Assembly: GCA_021234155.1 (NCBI GenBank)
Contig: JAJEKV010000769.1
Span: forward strand, 29,698 to 93,697
Length of the DNA stretch: 64,000 bases
From: Isoetes taiwanensis
Lineage: Eukaryota; Streptophyta; Lycopodiopsida; Isoetales; Isoetaceae
Reading direction: 5' to 3'
Shown: positions 12,001-24,832 of the stretch, in pieces
Numbering within the stretch: position 1 is the stretch's first letter
How the letters are laid out: each line of letters begins with the position of its first letter
Position numbers and translations under genes: made by a program
Notes under the pieces: model-generated
What the model was told of the DNA's origin: nothing
What the model saw: only the letters and a program-made list of their open reading frames with translations
Databases searched by the model: none

Positions 12001-13727
12001 TTCCAAACCTGTGAGGTTGGACCCACTATTAATGTATAGTGTAATCTGACAAACATCACACAAATTTATAATGGTGTGGATGTCAAATTTCATGTAAGTT
12101 TGAAGCCTAAGAAATTTAATCCAGGCTCAAGTTGTCGCTAGAATTTTGAGAATATGCCTATGTCATCATTTTGTTCAACCAACTTTTCTAAACTTCCAAT
12201 GACATATAAATCTTGAGCAATTTAAATTCACTTCTCACAATCTAGATGCATGATGATATAGTGCTTCAAGCGAAGTACTTTGTTTCAATATTAAACTGCA
12301 ATTTCTATTGCAGAGAATCCTAGATAAGGAGACAATTGCTACTTTTAGGGACATAGATCTAGAATGTAAATGAGCTTGATGAGCAATCCTTTTGTGTTGA
12401 TGCATATAGTTTAAGTAATTTATAAATGTGGTTATATATGTGATGAAGCATGTTGATGAAATGCTTTGTGGATTGGTATCTTCATAAGGTTGCCCTTCTT
12501 TCATATGTTTAAGTGGTATCGATCTTGAGGTTTTCAAGGTTCTGCCTAATTTGAACTCTTGTGATGTGACCATGTGTACAGAATGCTTGGAATAATCCAC
12601 TTCTATTTCTAGAACAAATAACAATGCAAAAATGTCTTGAACAGTAAATATCCTTAAGAGTATCATGTGATGCAACTGATGCATTGTCTTAGCAATATTT
12701 TCCTTGTTTGCCTTAACTCTATTATGATAGAAATGGATTTTAAATCATGAAGATTATTGGAAACTATGAGGATATATGCCACAACACTTTTATCTACCTG
12801 TAGTTTCACATTAACCGCAATTCTGTCAAGCAAGTTGATATCAAGAGGCGGTGGAAGTTCCTCTTAATATCATGCAATGTTTCCTCAAAGCTATGTTAAA
12901 TAAATTCATTAAACTGGTAACATGGCACAAAAACAATTGCCTGTCTCAATTGTCTCAATTTACCCTGTGCAAATCCAGGAGGAGGTTTGTAATAGAGTCC
13001 AGGGCCTGTTAAGACCCAAGGAGGGCCAATTTGACCATGTCGGCCATGTGGCTTCCTCCAGAGGCCATCAAATCAACATTTTGCATTTGAGGCAGCGGCG
13101 ATGCCAAGTTCCGTTATGCCTAACATGCAATGCTCTTTTCTTTTTTCTTTTCCTTATTGAACAGGAGGCAGGAGCTATGGCAGGATGCAGTAATCTGTTA
13201 CAAATTATACACAAATGTAGATTTAATTACACACAAATGTAGGTTTAGTAGTACAGATCCGTTCCCTTGAAAAGCGATGAACGAACTCGGGGTTTCCATC
13301 ACTATTTAAGAGGAGACTCTTGCTTGCACATAAAAAAAACCAAGGCGGGCCCAATCTTGCACATACACGGCGAGGGAAATCTCGGAATAGAATCTTGCCA
13401 ACCACGCTTATAGAAAACATAGAAAAGGTTAGAGATTCAAAAGCCGTTCCCGATTATCACCGCACTTTTGTGCACGGAATTAGCGTGGGAAAGTTGTAAC
13501 GACAACGAAAAGCATATCACGAGCGCGAAGTTCAAAACGAAAAATGAAAGACGATGAATGGTAGCGGAAATAAGCAACCTCAAAGAGCTCCCGGGTTCAA
13601 ATTTTTCGGGAAGTTTTTTGCAAATGCGGCAAGATGGCGATAAAGCAAGGTGTATGTCGTGAATCGAAATGGATCTCGCTTTGGATAGGGCAGGCCGGGA
13701 ACTTCACCGGCCCAAGCGGTCCATGAA
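9086..13727. other. No recognisable gene; intergenic sequence
   Basis: About 4.6 kb without a gene that I can support. Open frames are short and lack recognisable domains, including the 149-codon minus-strand frame at 12235-12684, whose composition looks random. The only distinct structure is the perfect palindrome at 11300-11325. Confidence 0.5.
11300..11325. repeat. 26-bp perfect palindrome
   Basis: CATTTCTGGTCCA is followed directly by its exact reverse complement, giving a loopless 26-bp palindrome centred on CCATGG. It stands in AT-rich, otherwise featureless sequence. It could be a transposon footprint, a foldback remnant or chance. Confidence 0.85.
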
Positions 13728-14027
13728 ATGGGAGTTGGGGTGGAAGAAATTGACCTTGAAATTGAACACGTAGAAGATGCACCTGATTTTGCAGCCCATG
13801 CCTTGGGCATGGCTTCTATTGTTGTATCTCCGCCTGAGGATTCCTGTCAAGATCATTCCCAGACTAGCAAGGGAAGTGCAATCGGATTGGGGCAGCCCCG
13901 AAAGAAAAAGAAAGTTGCTAAAAAGTGGAGGGATGAATGGACCGATACTTATAAATGGGCTTATGTTGCCGTCATGATATTTTGCTCTGTTTGCCGCTAT
14001 AGCCACTGCCCTCATTGTCGAATCTAG
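13728..14027 (+). pseudogene. Zinc-finger/hAT-like protein fragment (tentative)
   Basis: A 99-codon frame has an acidic N-terminal part, a lysine-rich stretch PRKKKKVAKK (possible nuclear signal), then KWRDEWTDTYKWAYV and a cysteine pair FCSVC followed by CPHC. The order of basic patch, W-x(3)-W-x(4)-KW and CxxC resembles the TTF/BED-type DNA-binding regions found near the N-terminus of some hAT-transposase-derived proteins (ZNF862-like). That family call comes from general knowledge and is weak. The frame stops right after the second CxxC, so the rest of the domain is missing. It lies 1.5 kb upstream of RAD1 on the same strand, with no sign that the two are linked. Alternative: a chance frame, since an overlapping antisense frame of similar length exists. 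Confidence 0.35.
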
Positions 14028-15411
14028 CATTGGCAATATCCCTGCAACTCCATACCCCTTTAGTTAGAACCCAAAGATCTTTTAGAGAAGACCGGCCATG
14101 CAAATATTTTTTTAAGGGCTTGCTTCAAGTTATTATTCTATTCTTACAGAGATGGGCCCTTTCCTTCTTAGTTCCTGATGCCATTCAACGAATCCCCTGC
14201 ATTTTAAATAGATCAGTGAAGAGATGAAAGAAAAAAAAGAAAGAAAAAGCAAGAGCCATACCTTGCTATGCCAGAAAAAAATGCAACAAATGGTAATATG
14301 CCAGAAGAAAAAGCAATGGGTGGTAACATGCCAGAAGAAAAGCCATCCCAGGACTATGGAGCTGCAAACCCGGCAAAGGTGTTAAAAAAAAACTAAACCC
14401 ATCTTCCTATCTACCTGATTGAAGCAGTCGAAAAGCTCTTAGGCATGTGGTACCCTCGTCTTCAACGCAGATAAATACACCATAGCTAATTGTTCCACCC
14501 AGTTAATATTACATATCTTCTGAGTTTTATCTACTCTACAACTGTGAGCCATGATTTGATGGTGGGCACTAGGGCCGTTCAGAGAAAGTAGCCGAAGCCA
14601 AAATTGAGTTTAGGGTTCATACATACATCACATCCGGACTAGTAACAGCTGCCTCAGCTATGGCTGTGCCAAAAATATCAAGACCGGACGATTTGCTGCC
14701 ACCATGGTACTCGCCCTGATCATTTCCACTCTTACCGCCAATGCAGTGATGGCTCTGCTACACACGCTCATGGTAAGCTGTTTCTATTGCATCTCTTTAG
14801 TTTTCCAGCAATACAGGCTATACAAATCTGAATCTGAATCTATTCGCTTCATCTTTGAAAAAAATCGAAGTGTTTACTCTGCAAACGACCCATCCTCTTG
14901 CCTTCTTCTAAACCAGAAATGGACTCAAAGAATCAGTTGAATATTTCGTATTTTCTTAAAGAGCTTACCCTTGACTCTAGTGCCTGCAGACCTCTGTATA
15001 CCCCATCTCATCTGCCAGAAATGGAATACCCTGGTTTCCTCTTCAGAAGAAGTTTTTACCTGTTTTGCTTGATGATTTTGTGCCTGATGGATTTGCATTG
15101 CGCGGAAATGCAGCATCCAGGCAAACCTTCTGCAATCCCCTGCTTCCAACCATCGCCGCCAACAGCTCTGCCACAATCTGTAAGATTCGGCGCTATGGCG
15201 GTGGCTATGCGTTGTCGATTGAATCGCCGGAATAGGTCCGGGCTTTGCTTCAAAGCAAAGTAATAATTCCATCGCCCAACCACGTGTAGGACAAAGAAAG
15301 AGGGAAAAAAAAAACAAAAATGGCCCAAAAACTAACGTGTCAATTGGAGAGCCCTTCTCAGCGACGGAAATATTAGGAACGTATTTTTTCAAACAAAAAA
15401 TCACACTGCTT
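14028..15411. other. Upstream region of RAD1, no gene recognised
   Basis: This holds short open frames on both strands, for example 14704-14940 and the overlapping pair near 14898-15404, but none with a recognisable domain. Frames of similar length on opposite strands of the same bases argue against real coding. The right end should include the RAD1 promoter. Confidence 0.45.
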
Positions 15412-15417
15412 TATATA
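15412..15417 (+). promoter_or_regulatory. Possible TATA box of RAD1
   Basis: TATATA within TTTATATATGC lies about 125 bp upstream of the chosen RAD1 start codon. A transcription start some 30 bases downstream would give a 5' leader of roughly 95 bases. This is inferred from position only; AT-rich plant DNA often contains such strings. Confidence 0.35.
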
Positions 15418-15538
15418 TGCTAGGATTAGGATAGGAGGGCTGAAGACATTCAAGAGCTGCACACAGTCGTGGGCAATCGAAAAAGTAGAACGCATACAAA
15501 ACCTCAACAGATTCCACAAATCCCGCCAATTTGAGAAA

Positions 15539-18279
15539 ATGAGCCGACTGGAACTTCGATGTCTTCTTGATGGTGTACAAGGTCTTGTGGATGCTCTAAC
15601 GTCAATCCGCTGGAAAAAACAGCAGGTTTTACGGCATTTACATTGACGCATGTCCCAGTAATTTTGAATAAAGGCATTCTGTGTGTGCAGGATGCAGTCT
15701 GCGAGATTTCCGAACACGGTTTAGTGATTACTGTAGAGGAATGGGGTTGTCTTCAGGGTCGCGTCTATTTTAGAAAAGAGGTGCTTGCTTTCTCTTTGTG
15801 TGGGATTTGAGATTTGTTAATTAATTCTTGTCCGGGTTTTTAAATTCCTTATGCTTTCAGCTTTTTCGCAGCTATGAATTTAGTGCAGAGGTCAGGCCAC
15901 GATTTGGTGTCAGTCTGGGGTTGCTTGTTGACTGCCTTAATACTTTCACCTCTTCAGTTGGTGCTACAGCTCTTGAAATATGCTATCCAGGGTTAGATAT
16001 GCAGCTTCTGCTCAAGTGAGTCCTTCTAACTGGGTACAAGAAAGTCTGACATCTTTCTTAAGGCGCACATCTCGGCAATGCAGGTTGATTGACACTAATA
16101 ATACTTGTATATATGCTGAAATTCGAACTCGAATTCCAGATACCATCCCAAGGGACTATAGTATCGATGATGATGGGAAGCTACCAGCTTATTTTGCAGT
16201 GAAGGTGCTGCTTCTCTGATCTTTATTCGTATATTTTGTTGCCTTTGGATAATAATACAAGAATATAATGGTGGTTGTTTTAGATGTCACGGGGTTATGT
16301 AAAACAGGAAAGACCTTTTGTATTATCCTTTTGAGAGACCACATGGGTCTGCAAGGCAAAAACATATGTAGGTTATTATGTGTCTCTGTGTAGAAAAAAA
16401 AGTTATATCTATAGTCCTGTTCTTTTCAGGAATCTGTGTGATATGTTTCTCATGCTGTTAGGTCTGTCGGGCTGGAAAGTTAGCATTGTTCAGTTAAGAT
16501 GAAAAGCATGTAGCCATCAGTTCTTGACTAGCTCTGTAATGTAATTACAGTCTGCAGCACTGAAGGAGGCAGTTGATGACCTGGAATGGCCTGGATCTAG
16601 TATCTCGATAACTTTGTGTCCTGAACCACCTAGATTGCTCTTTCGTGGTGAAGGTCATGGAGATCTGCAGGTGATGGCTGATCACTGCTTCTATCATTTT
16701 GCATCTTGCAATTCATATTAAATGCTAACGTTTTCAAGTATAGGGCTAAAACCTTTGTTTGGCAAGGGAGCAAATACATTTATTTTTCCTGGTGTGGCTG
16801 GGAAAGTACCATTGAAAGCATCATTGCTAAGATCAAAAGCATCTAGAGAATTTAAACTTCTATAATGCGTTACACAGTTTGTTAATGAACATTTGCCAAA
16901 GAAATTATAAATACACTTGATAGAAACCAAGTTTCAATGCTGAGGCCATGGAATTGAAAATGGTTAATGCTGGTTGTCACCTTCAGAACTAGATTCTCCT
17001 CCTTACCATTGTGCAGAAAACAGCCTGCACTGTAGCAGATATCTAGAAGAAACTAGTGGAGCTGTTCCTTAATGCTTTCTTTTTGCTATAAGAATTTTGT
17101 TGACGTCATTGCTAGAAAGGATTGAAGTAGGTAAAAGTCGTCATTCGCACTTTCAGTCCGATGTGAACTCTTTTAATACACATGCAAGATTCCCCTAGTT
17201 CAATCTGTAAGTACAATTCATAATGGATTTTTAGGATGGTTGATGAGTGTTTGGATTGGAGGTTTAGATGTTGTCAGCGTCTTTTCAGTGGGGGCCTGAC
17301 ACATTGATCAAGCGAAGAGCATTCAACAGTAAAACTAGGACAGTTGTGTTCTTATTTCACAACTGAAAATTATTTATTTTGTTAGTAAATTGAGCAATGA
17401 CTAGTAGGTTATGGGAAAGCATAAGTATGATGTACATTTTTGTAAGGAAGCAAGGAGCGGATACTTGAAGGCAAAGAAATGCTTATGCATCTTTTACATA
17501 ACATAATGAAGGGAGTCAAGGACGAATGTTCTTTATTTTTTACTTCAATTGGGATTATGAAATATGCAGATTCAAAGAATGCAATGTTATTCATAAGGGT
17601 TTCCAGGCCTGTGTTTCCTGCTTGCTCAGTATAATTGTTGTCATTTAGAAAGTGCAACTGTATAATTGGATAGTTCATACTACTCAAAAATTTAACATAG
17701 TGATTTAACATGTCCTTGATGATGAATTTGTATCTTCTAATGTCAAGCAGATTGAATTTCTACACAACCCACAGTCCGACCTCTTTATTGCCTTCCAATG
17801 TGACCGCTTGATATCTTACAGGTAAGATTCTCCCCTTTCCATCAAATTTCTTAGACCTTTGATGAGTTATATGTCAGATATGAGTGCAATATTTTGGTGA
17901 TTAATGCTATGATTTTGTAACTTGATTTTGTCACTGCCATGATTAGGTTATCTCATTTTGAGACTAGAGAATACTATGTTATTTCGGTGACAACTTATAT
18001 CTAACTATTTGTAGGTATAAGTACAAGTTTTTGCGGGCGACAACCGCAAATATTCCAAACACAATTATGAAAGATAATCGTGGTAGCAAATTAACTATTG
18101 GGAGTGGTGGTCTCTTAAAAGTTCAGCATCTTGTATCAGTTAGATTGTCTGCTACTCAGCAGCATCACCCTATCGATCCAATTGGCAACCAGCAGCATGG
18201 CCGCGTATCATACATTGAGTTTTATGTCATGCCAGATGAGGAAGAGGAACCTGCTCCTGCAGTTGGCCAGACATTGTGA
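15539..18279 (+). CDS. RAD1: RAD1, checkpoint clamp (9-1-1 complex) subunit, seven exons
   Basis: RAD1 is one of three PCNA-like subunits (RAD9-HUS1-RAD1) of the ring loaded at damaged DNA in the nucleus to start the ATR checkpoint. Exons, all with GT-AG introns: 15539-15625, 15691-15780, 15861-16015, 16084-16204, 16551-16670, 17751-17821, 18015-18279. They sum to 909 nt, that is 302 residues plus stop, close to plant and animal RAD1 lengths, and every junction keeps the frame. Landmarks in order: LLDGVQGLVDALTSIRW (exon 1), ISEHGLVITVEEWGCLQG (2), PRFGVSLGLLVDCLNTF (3), CIYAEIRTRIPDTIP (4), DDLEWPGSS and FRGEGHGDLQ (5), DLFIAFQCDR (6), RGSKLTIGSGGLLKVQHLV and VSYIEFYVMPDEEEEP (7). The acidic tail matches plant homologues as I recall them. 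The first ATG before the conserved block was chosen. The frame stays open upstream (RFHKSRQFEK), so a longer N-terminus is possible. The introns hold no recognisable genes. Confidence 0.93.
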
Positions 18280-18288
18280 CATGTTTGC

Positions 18289-18432
18289 TGAAACAAATTT
18301 TGTCTTTTTGAAATCAAGACATACTCAAATCATGTACTGCTGTCATCTCATATACTGCTGTTGTCATCTCAAATGCTATGCTCAAGTTGTATACTGCTGT
18401 CACTTACTCAAATTATGTACTGCTGTCATCTG
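18289..18432 (+). repeat. Imperfect repeats in the presumed RAD1 3' untranslated region
   Basis: Just after the RAD1 stop, the words TACTGCTGTCA and CTCAAAT/CTCAAGT recur four times at 20-40 bp spacing (near 18336, 18353, 18389 and 18418). They form a degenerate tandem repeat that should be transcribed. A possible polyadenylation signal AATAAT lies near 18576. No coding is seen. Confidence 0.5.
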
Positions 18433-21400
18433 CTTGCTGGGTTGGAGATGGCCTAAACCAACCATGGCTGGCAAATTGTCAAAATGGCAAGCTACTAATT
18501 CCTTAAATGTCTAATGTTGTGGAGGTTTCATTCCTTGGATATGCTGCATTGCCCTTTGCTAATGCAGCAACAGTCAATAATAGGCTTAAGAGATGGGTGG
18601 ATTTCAAGCCTTGTGGTTGGTTACGTCCTGATTTTTAAGATTCTGAAGGATTCAAAACTACATTGTTTTCAGTAGCAGTTGTACTTTCGGCGTATGGTGC
18701 AGGTGAAGCAAAAGATTTGGTTGTTTCTATGATAAGCATGTATTAGCCTGTTCACTTCATGAATTATAATCTGAGCAAAGATCTATTGTTTATGCTCTCA
18801 TATGTTGGTCTTTTCAAAACAAATTTTCTTTACTTCATCGGTATTTTGGCACCTTCTGCAGCTGAGGCAAATTGGTATGTCTTATGTTCTATAAGTTTGG
18901 GAACTCATTGCAGTTTTGTTTCTCATATGGTGGATTGTTTAGGCATCAACAACAAACAAGGTTTCTTCTTGAGTCCATTCTTTTTTATATTCTATTTATT
19001 TGCATGCCCTGTCAAGTCGCTCTTTTGCCGAGGTTTACTTTCTTAGTACTGTTCTGCAATCAATAGACATATACCGTTTAGAAATAATTGGTTTTAAAAC
19101 GACTCAAACGTGTTTCTTGTGAGGTTGAATGCCAGCCACGGATTTGGAACATATCCTGGGTATGATGCTAGATCTGCGGCCAACATCTTTTTGGAGAAAA
19201 AATGGCGTGCCATTTCCTAAGGTCTCGATCGAACTCATGGTCGTAAGGTAGGAAAACACAAATAAAAGAAAAGGTCCGCAGACCATGCATGTTCTGGACA
19301 GGCTGATGGAATCGCCCTTCCCAGTCCTGGGCCGCAATGGTTCATCCCCACCCTGGCCAAAGGAAATAAAGACTGCCTAAAACAACAGAAACGCAAACAA
19401 GAACTAAAATTGTCAATGGTTAGCATCCAACATGTGATACGCATCCCATCCTGAAGCAGCGAGTCGTTCCCCATATAGTTTGCCCAATTCATCTTGCCAA
19501 TTCTCATCTCCATAACCAGCAGATGCTTCTGCTCTCCTTGCCCTGCCCCAGCCCCCCCTTCCAGAACGCTTAAAAAAATCACGTCACCCAAAAAAAATGG
19601 GAAAAAAAATAAAAATAAAAAAATAAAAACAAGGCATCTCGACCGAAAGGTCTTCTTTGCTAAAGTATTCCCGGCTGGAGGATTGAACCTCCGTGCCTAC
19701 CGCATCACCGGCATCACCAGAGCCCCACAATATCATCCCTTACATCCGCTTCACCAATTCATGGCTTCACCAATGTTGTGAATCATGACCACATAGAATC
19801 TGTTGGCGCTTAAAACCCAGTACGCAAATAGAAAGCAAACATCACATCTTATCCATGCCCTAGCACGGCTAAAAAAAAACATAAAATACCTTTCTTCTTT
19901 CTACCCATGACAAGAAAAATCCATCCACAAACATACCAAAATAGAAAATGTGACCATTCATTCCTTAAGCCAATTAAGCTCCTCAAAGTTGGCTAAATAT
20001 ACCCTTTCCTATACAGTACCATACCAAAATCATAGTCCTAACCATTGCCAAAATACCCTTTCCCAACGCAAAATGAATTGGGCAAACTATATTCTGATCG
20101 AATTAAAGGAGCTTAGAACACAGTTCAAAAACACCCATGCTTCCTCGTGTTTTGGCGGACTTGCATTTGATTTTGCTAAGCCGCCGGCCCGATTTGTTTA
20201 TCTTGGATGTTTCGTGAGCTTTTTTTTCATTCTCAGTTGAGAATAGAATCATAATAAAGCAAGAGTAACATTGAATTGAAGTAAAGAATATCTCATTGCA
20301 AGATGGAAAAGAACAGTTGTTAGTTGCCACCTGTATTGAATTATGTACCGTAAAACTGTTTCCTACTTGACGAGCCAAACTTACATTGATTTAGTAAACA
20401 ATATGTATATGGAAAAGGCCCAAGGGGCCTTTCGCAATACGTAGAGTTTCTTGAGGTGGCATTCTGCCATGTCATCACCAGGTCAGCGAGTATAAATGGA
20501 AAATGCCGTGTCATTTAATTCTCGAAGTTTTTAATACTAAGCATGCTGCTTTTGATTGCGGACTTCGGGACATATTTAGAAAGTTTGGGGCTATGATCAG
20601 AAGAAAATAGGAGGTTTGGATTGGAGTAACAGGTATTGAGGAAGTGCCATTTGAGATAAAGAATAGTCCAATCTTTGCTAATGCTAGAAAGGCTACCATT
20701 GCTTCTATGAGGAGATCTCGTAAGACTCTAGGTGAGAAAAGGAAGAAAGGCAGAAGAAATCAGCTACAACTGTGAATTGGCTCTGCTTTCTATTCTTTGT
20801 AATAGAGGGTTGCAAAGAAGGTCTATGTTCTATTGTGTATCCAGATTTGCTATTAGAGGTAGGGAGGACCGAATTTGGCGCCCAAGAGAAAATACTGCGT
20901 GAAGGGCTTTGACGTGTGGCGATAATACAATGCACTATAACCCCAAAATCTGCTCTATGTGTTGTTTTTTGCTGTCTTTTTTGCAAAAAAACAACACATA
21001 AAGACCACCCATTGTAATGTTCCGAAAATGCTAGAAACAACACGTACTTTTTTTCTGTGGTTTTTCACACAAAAAAAATGCGTAGTTTTCATGTGTGGTT
21101 TTTTTACAAAAACTCTGCATAATTTTTATGTATGGTTTTCACCGTGGTTTTTAAACAAAACTACACCTAAATTTTATGTGTGTTTTTTGCTCAAAAACAA
21201 AAGCAACACATTGTTTTAGGTGTTGTTTTAACCCAAAGACAATGTATGGTTTTCATATGTGAATTTTTTGGGCATAGTTTTCCTTCAAATATCCACATGT
21301 TGTTTTCATTATTTGTAGTGCAACCACATGTTGTTTTTTCGTACAATAACATATGCTTTTTTTGTTGTGTGTGTAGTTTTTAGTAGAATAACACATGTTT

Positions 21401-24400
21401 TTTAGTTGTAGTTTTAAATAAATAATGTATTGGATTAAAGAAAACAACAAACATAGGAAACTTAAGAATAGAGATTGTTTTCCATTGTAATGAGGAAAGG
21501 GAATTACATGATTGCAATAGTAAACAAAGAGAGTTCTGCATTGCCTAATTAGTATACATGAGTATATACTCCAATTTGAATTTCAAAGTAAACAATCACA
21601 TATTGTTCCTTTCAAAAGTATCATCTTATTTTAGGATAATAAAATCCAAACTTTACAATTACAAACATCTCAAATTCAAGTTTAATAAAGACTATGATTT
21701 TATATCACTTCGTGCAAGAGAATTTTTTCTTTTATAGAGTGATCCAAGTTTTTCTCGCTTTGGTCAGAATACACAATAATATTTAAAGCATATGTGAGTT
21801 TAAGAAATATCTCACATCATTTACAAGCATCATATTGTAACCACCATTGTTCTCGGAGATATTGCCTCGTTACCTCAAATAAGTATGCTTGGATAGGCCA
21901 TTCCCAACATCGCTGAAACCACGCTATATTTAATGTGTACAGCTACTAGATGGTAGTATATTTACTTCCCTCTTGTTTGATCTTGGCATACTTGCTAATA
22001 AACACAACCATAAACTCCAGTTAAAAGCTTTTGTTATCGCCTTAAATTGCAATATCAAATTGCTAAAAACAAAGATTAAGTACCTCATCCGTGATAGTTT
22101 CCATGCATTTCCATACTTCGATTGAAATACTATGGGCCGTGTCCATGGCTTCTCCCTCTCACTTGACTGACTCTGCCAAGAAGACCCGTGATCGCTCGAG
22201 ACCAATCCATACCGATTTAGCCCTAAAAGCGCAATATTTTAGAAAGAAAAATTTTATTTGATTCTACTTTTGGTTTAACTTCTTTGAAGCCTGTTTTTGT
22301 GAAGCAATGATGTAAAATCTTAAAACGTAAATGGTTACTTGGGCAATCCAACGGCCTAAGCTTGGCGGAATTTATAGCTCCTTCCCGATATTTACGTTTT
22401 GATATTCCATCAAGTAGGATATAGAAGAATTATTACCAAGCCGTCTCTTTCCAGTTAAGCGATACACATAGTGCTACGGTACTTGCTTGTATGGAAACCT
22501 ATGCTAACAACATCAAACATTTAGAAGAGATAAGCACACTTTACCAAATAGGTCAAGCATCAAAATGAGTAGGATTAAAAGCCGAAAGCAAGAAGAAACA
22601 TTTCTGGTGAAGGACCGCGAAAAAAAAAAACCTTTTCACTTGACCTATTCGCTGCGGATTCCTTCTCGTCATGCCATAGCCTTCGGATTTTTGCAAGAGA
22701 AGGAATTTTACAAGGATCACCCGAGAGATTTTACAAGGAACCCGAGAGAGCCTAGATCACCCGGATATGGTTTTCTCGCCTAACAATGGGGCTTGGCCAA
22801 GAATACAAGCGGCGTCTCCCGCTCGGGTTGATTCGCAGTCGGTGTACCTCTGTTGCAAAGGTACTCGAGATCCGCTCGGACACGCATTATGACCACCGCT
22901 AAGGGCCCGAGGAGGGATGAAACCGGGGCGGGATGAAACTGGCGGGGCGGGAATAGACAACAGAGAGATTCAAAATGGAAAGGGGATGGGCACGGATGGG
23001 ATGACGTGTCCCCCAAGAAAACATATTTGTATTGATGTGTCATTTTTTTGGCGAAATCGATATAAAAAAATACGCATTGGCAGCAGGGGTCGTATAATTG
23101 TTATCCTATCTACCTATCCAAACCGCAAATATAATGATATGTCATCCGCCACATAATGCCGCCAATCCTCGATAATATTAAACTCTCGCTCTATTGTATA
23201 TTTACGGTGCTCTTCTTCCTCGCAATTGGCGACCATCTCCATAGATCCCGGATAACTAATTTTATTCCTGTCTCCTTGTTTTGGAGCGTGTAATAATTTT
23301 TTTTTTTTTTTTTTCCTACAGATTTGCTTCAAAGTTCACGAGCAATTGAACTATGGAGGAATAACCTCACCGAGAGATAATGTCGATCTGAAAAACTTGC
23401 TTGAACCTAGATATCAAATTTGTGTTGGTTATGACAGCCTCAAATTAATTTGTACAATTTATGCTAAGTTGATCTTTTAGTGTCACCAACTTTTAAGTAA
23501 GGATGCAGGCTCAGTTTGTCAAGGAGGTTCAGCGCATAAGTACACAAGTAAATGAGACCTTTATTCTATTGCCAACAACCTATACAATTGGTTGTAGAGT
23601 GAGTTCATGCAAATAGTATATGTAAAGAATACAATCTGACTTTTGTTACTTGAAAACCAAAACCTTACAATGAGGTTTCAATGCTATGTAATGATTAACA
23701 ACTCTAGCGTTAACTTCTCATTTACCAAATTCTATCTATCTGCGTCGGATAGAGAACTTCAAGAATTTCAATATTTTGCAAAACACGGCCCGTAAATAAT
23801 ACTATAACTCTATTGTAATTGGAATATTAGGTGAAAAAGAGTTATCTTTGGCAAACAACCATTGTAGAATAATGCTAAGCATACCTTCTCCATGTTATCT
23901 CTTACTGCATTGCTATTTCAAATCTCCACGAGAATGATGTGCATTAGGCTTTTAATAACATTGCACACCATGCTTCTAATAACATGGCACTAAGATTTTG
24001 ATTTGTTCATCCAAATATAAGCGCTTTGAAGGCGTTGTTGTTCCAAACTTGAGGTGATAGCAATAGCTACTCATATATGATGGAAAGCACCTAAACAAAA
24101 TGTTTAAATAACACACTGCTCCAGCTAGCAAATACATAAAGCGAGGCATTCTCAAAGCAGTACTTATCTATCATAATGTCAAGCGAAATAATAGCCCAAC
24201 CATGCTAAAGTTCCATGCAAATTCCAACCACGCTTCACCCTGTAAGTTGAAGTAGGGAACCTAATAATCAAACATAAGGGCATAGGAGCAAGTTATAAAG
24301 GGAAGTTATTTTGCTCTAGGGGAAGTTCTTGCTATGATGGAATACACCTTTCTCTCTAGTACCAAAACCATATTTTAATTGTCAATGCGTGACAAACCAA

Positions 24401-24499
24401 TTTCTACTATTATTTCTCTATATATCCTTGTATGTTGCAATCCATCTGTATCATGTCACCCTTAACATGTCACTTTGATTGAACCTAGGCTCAAATATG
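18433..24499. other. No recognisable gene; intergenic sequence
   Basis: About 6 kb without a supported gene. Present are a GTTTT-rich low-complexity stretch (20950-21420), a poly(T) tract near 23290-23314, and a 53-codon frame without start after it (about 23318-23480, containing HEQLNYGGITSPRDN). That frame sits behind a splice-acceptor-like CCTACAG, but I do not recognise it. Confidence 0.45.
20950..21420. repeat. Low-complexity GTGTGGTTTTT-rich region with foldbacks
   Basis: Runs such as GTGTGGTTTTTTTAC, GTATGGTTTTCACC and CCGTGGTTTTTAAAC recur every 30-45 bp, interleaved with A-runs. At the left edge TGTGTTGTTTTTTGC (20958-20972) can pair with GCAAAAAAACAACACA (20983-20998) in a hairpin. 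The motif is the reverse complement in style of the AAACCACACC-rich stretch at 27478-27720, so the two may be opposite-orientation relatives. No protein is encoded. Confidence 0.55.
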
Positions 24500-24832
24500 C
24501 CTAGGTTATTGAAGGGTTTACGTTTTGGAGGCCGAGTTTTTGTCGGTTGTACTTGGGACATGGCCAAGAAGATGCAATTGAAAACGCGAAGCAATAGGAA
24601 TTGACGGAATGGGGTTTGGATTTATCCTCCTCCCATAATGGCAAATTGAAGCGAGGCGCCTTTGCAAGAGATAAGGCAAAATTGTTTGGGATCATTCGGG
24701 ATGGCCAATAGATCCAAACCCCATTCCTTCAGTTTCTATTGCTTCATGTTTTTAACTGCAGCTTCTTGACCATGTCCCAAGTGCAACCGACTAAATCGCG
24801 ACCTCCATAACGTAAACCCTTCAATAACCTAG
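24500..24832. mobile_element. Foldback/MITE-like inverted repeat, 123-bp arms
   Basis: The left arm 24500-24622 (starting CTAGGTTATTGAAGGG) and the right arm 24710-24832 (ending CCCTTCAATAACCTAG) are imperfect inverted repeats over about 123 bp each, separated by 87 bp. Matching blocks include GGTTTACGTT, TCGGTTG, ACTTGGGACATGG and GGAATGGGGTTTGGAT. This is the shape of a foldback transposon or long-TIR MITE. Part of the arm (GGTTTACATTTCGGAGGCC) recurs once more at about 24843. No target duplication was identified and there is no open frame of note. Confidence 0.7.

Noticed and set aside
15404-15925. 159-codon minus-strand frame at 14925-15404 as a gene next to RAD1
   Set aside because: It overlaps plus-strand frames of similar length, has no recognisable domain and lies in the presumed RAD1 promoter.
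16011-16019. Premature stop in RAD1 after LLLK
   Set aside because: The TGA belongs to a GTGAGT splice donor. Splicing at 16015 to 16084 keeps the frame and restores the conserved order of motifs.
19660-19745. tRNA-like B box (GGTTCAATCC on the minus strand)
   Set aside because: No convincing A box at the right distance and no cloverleaf; the evidence is too thin to list.
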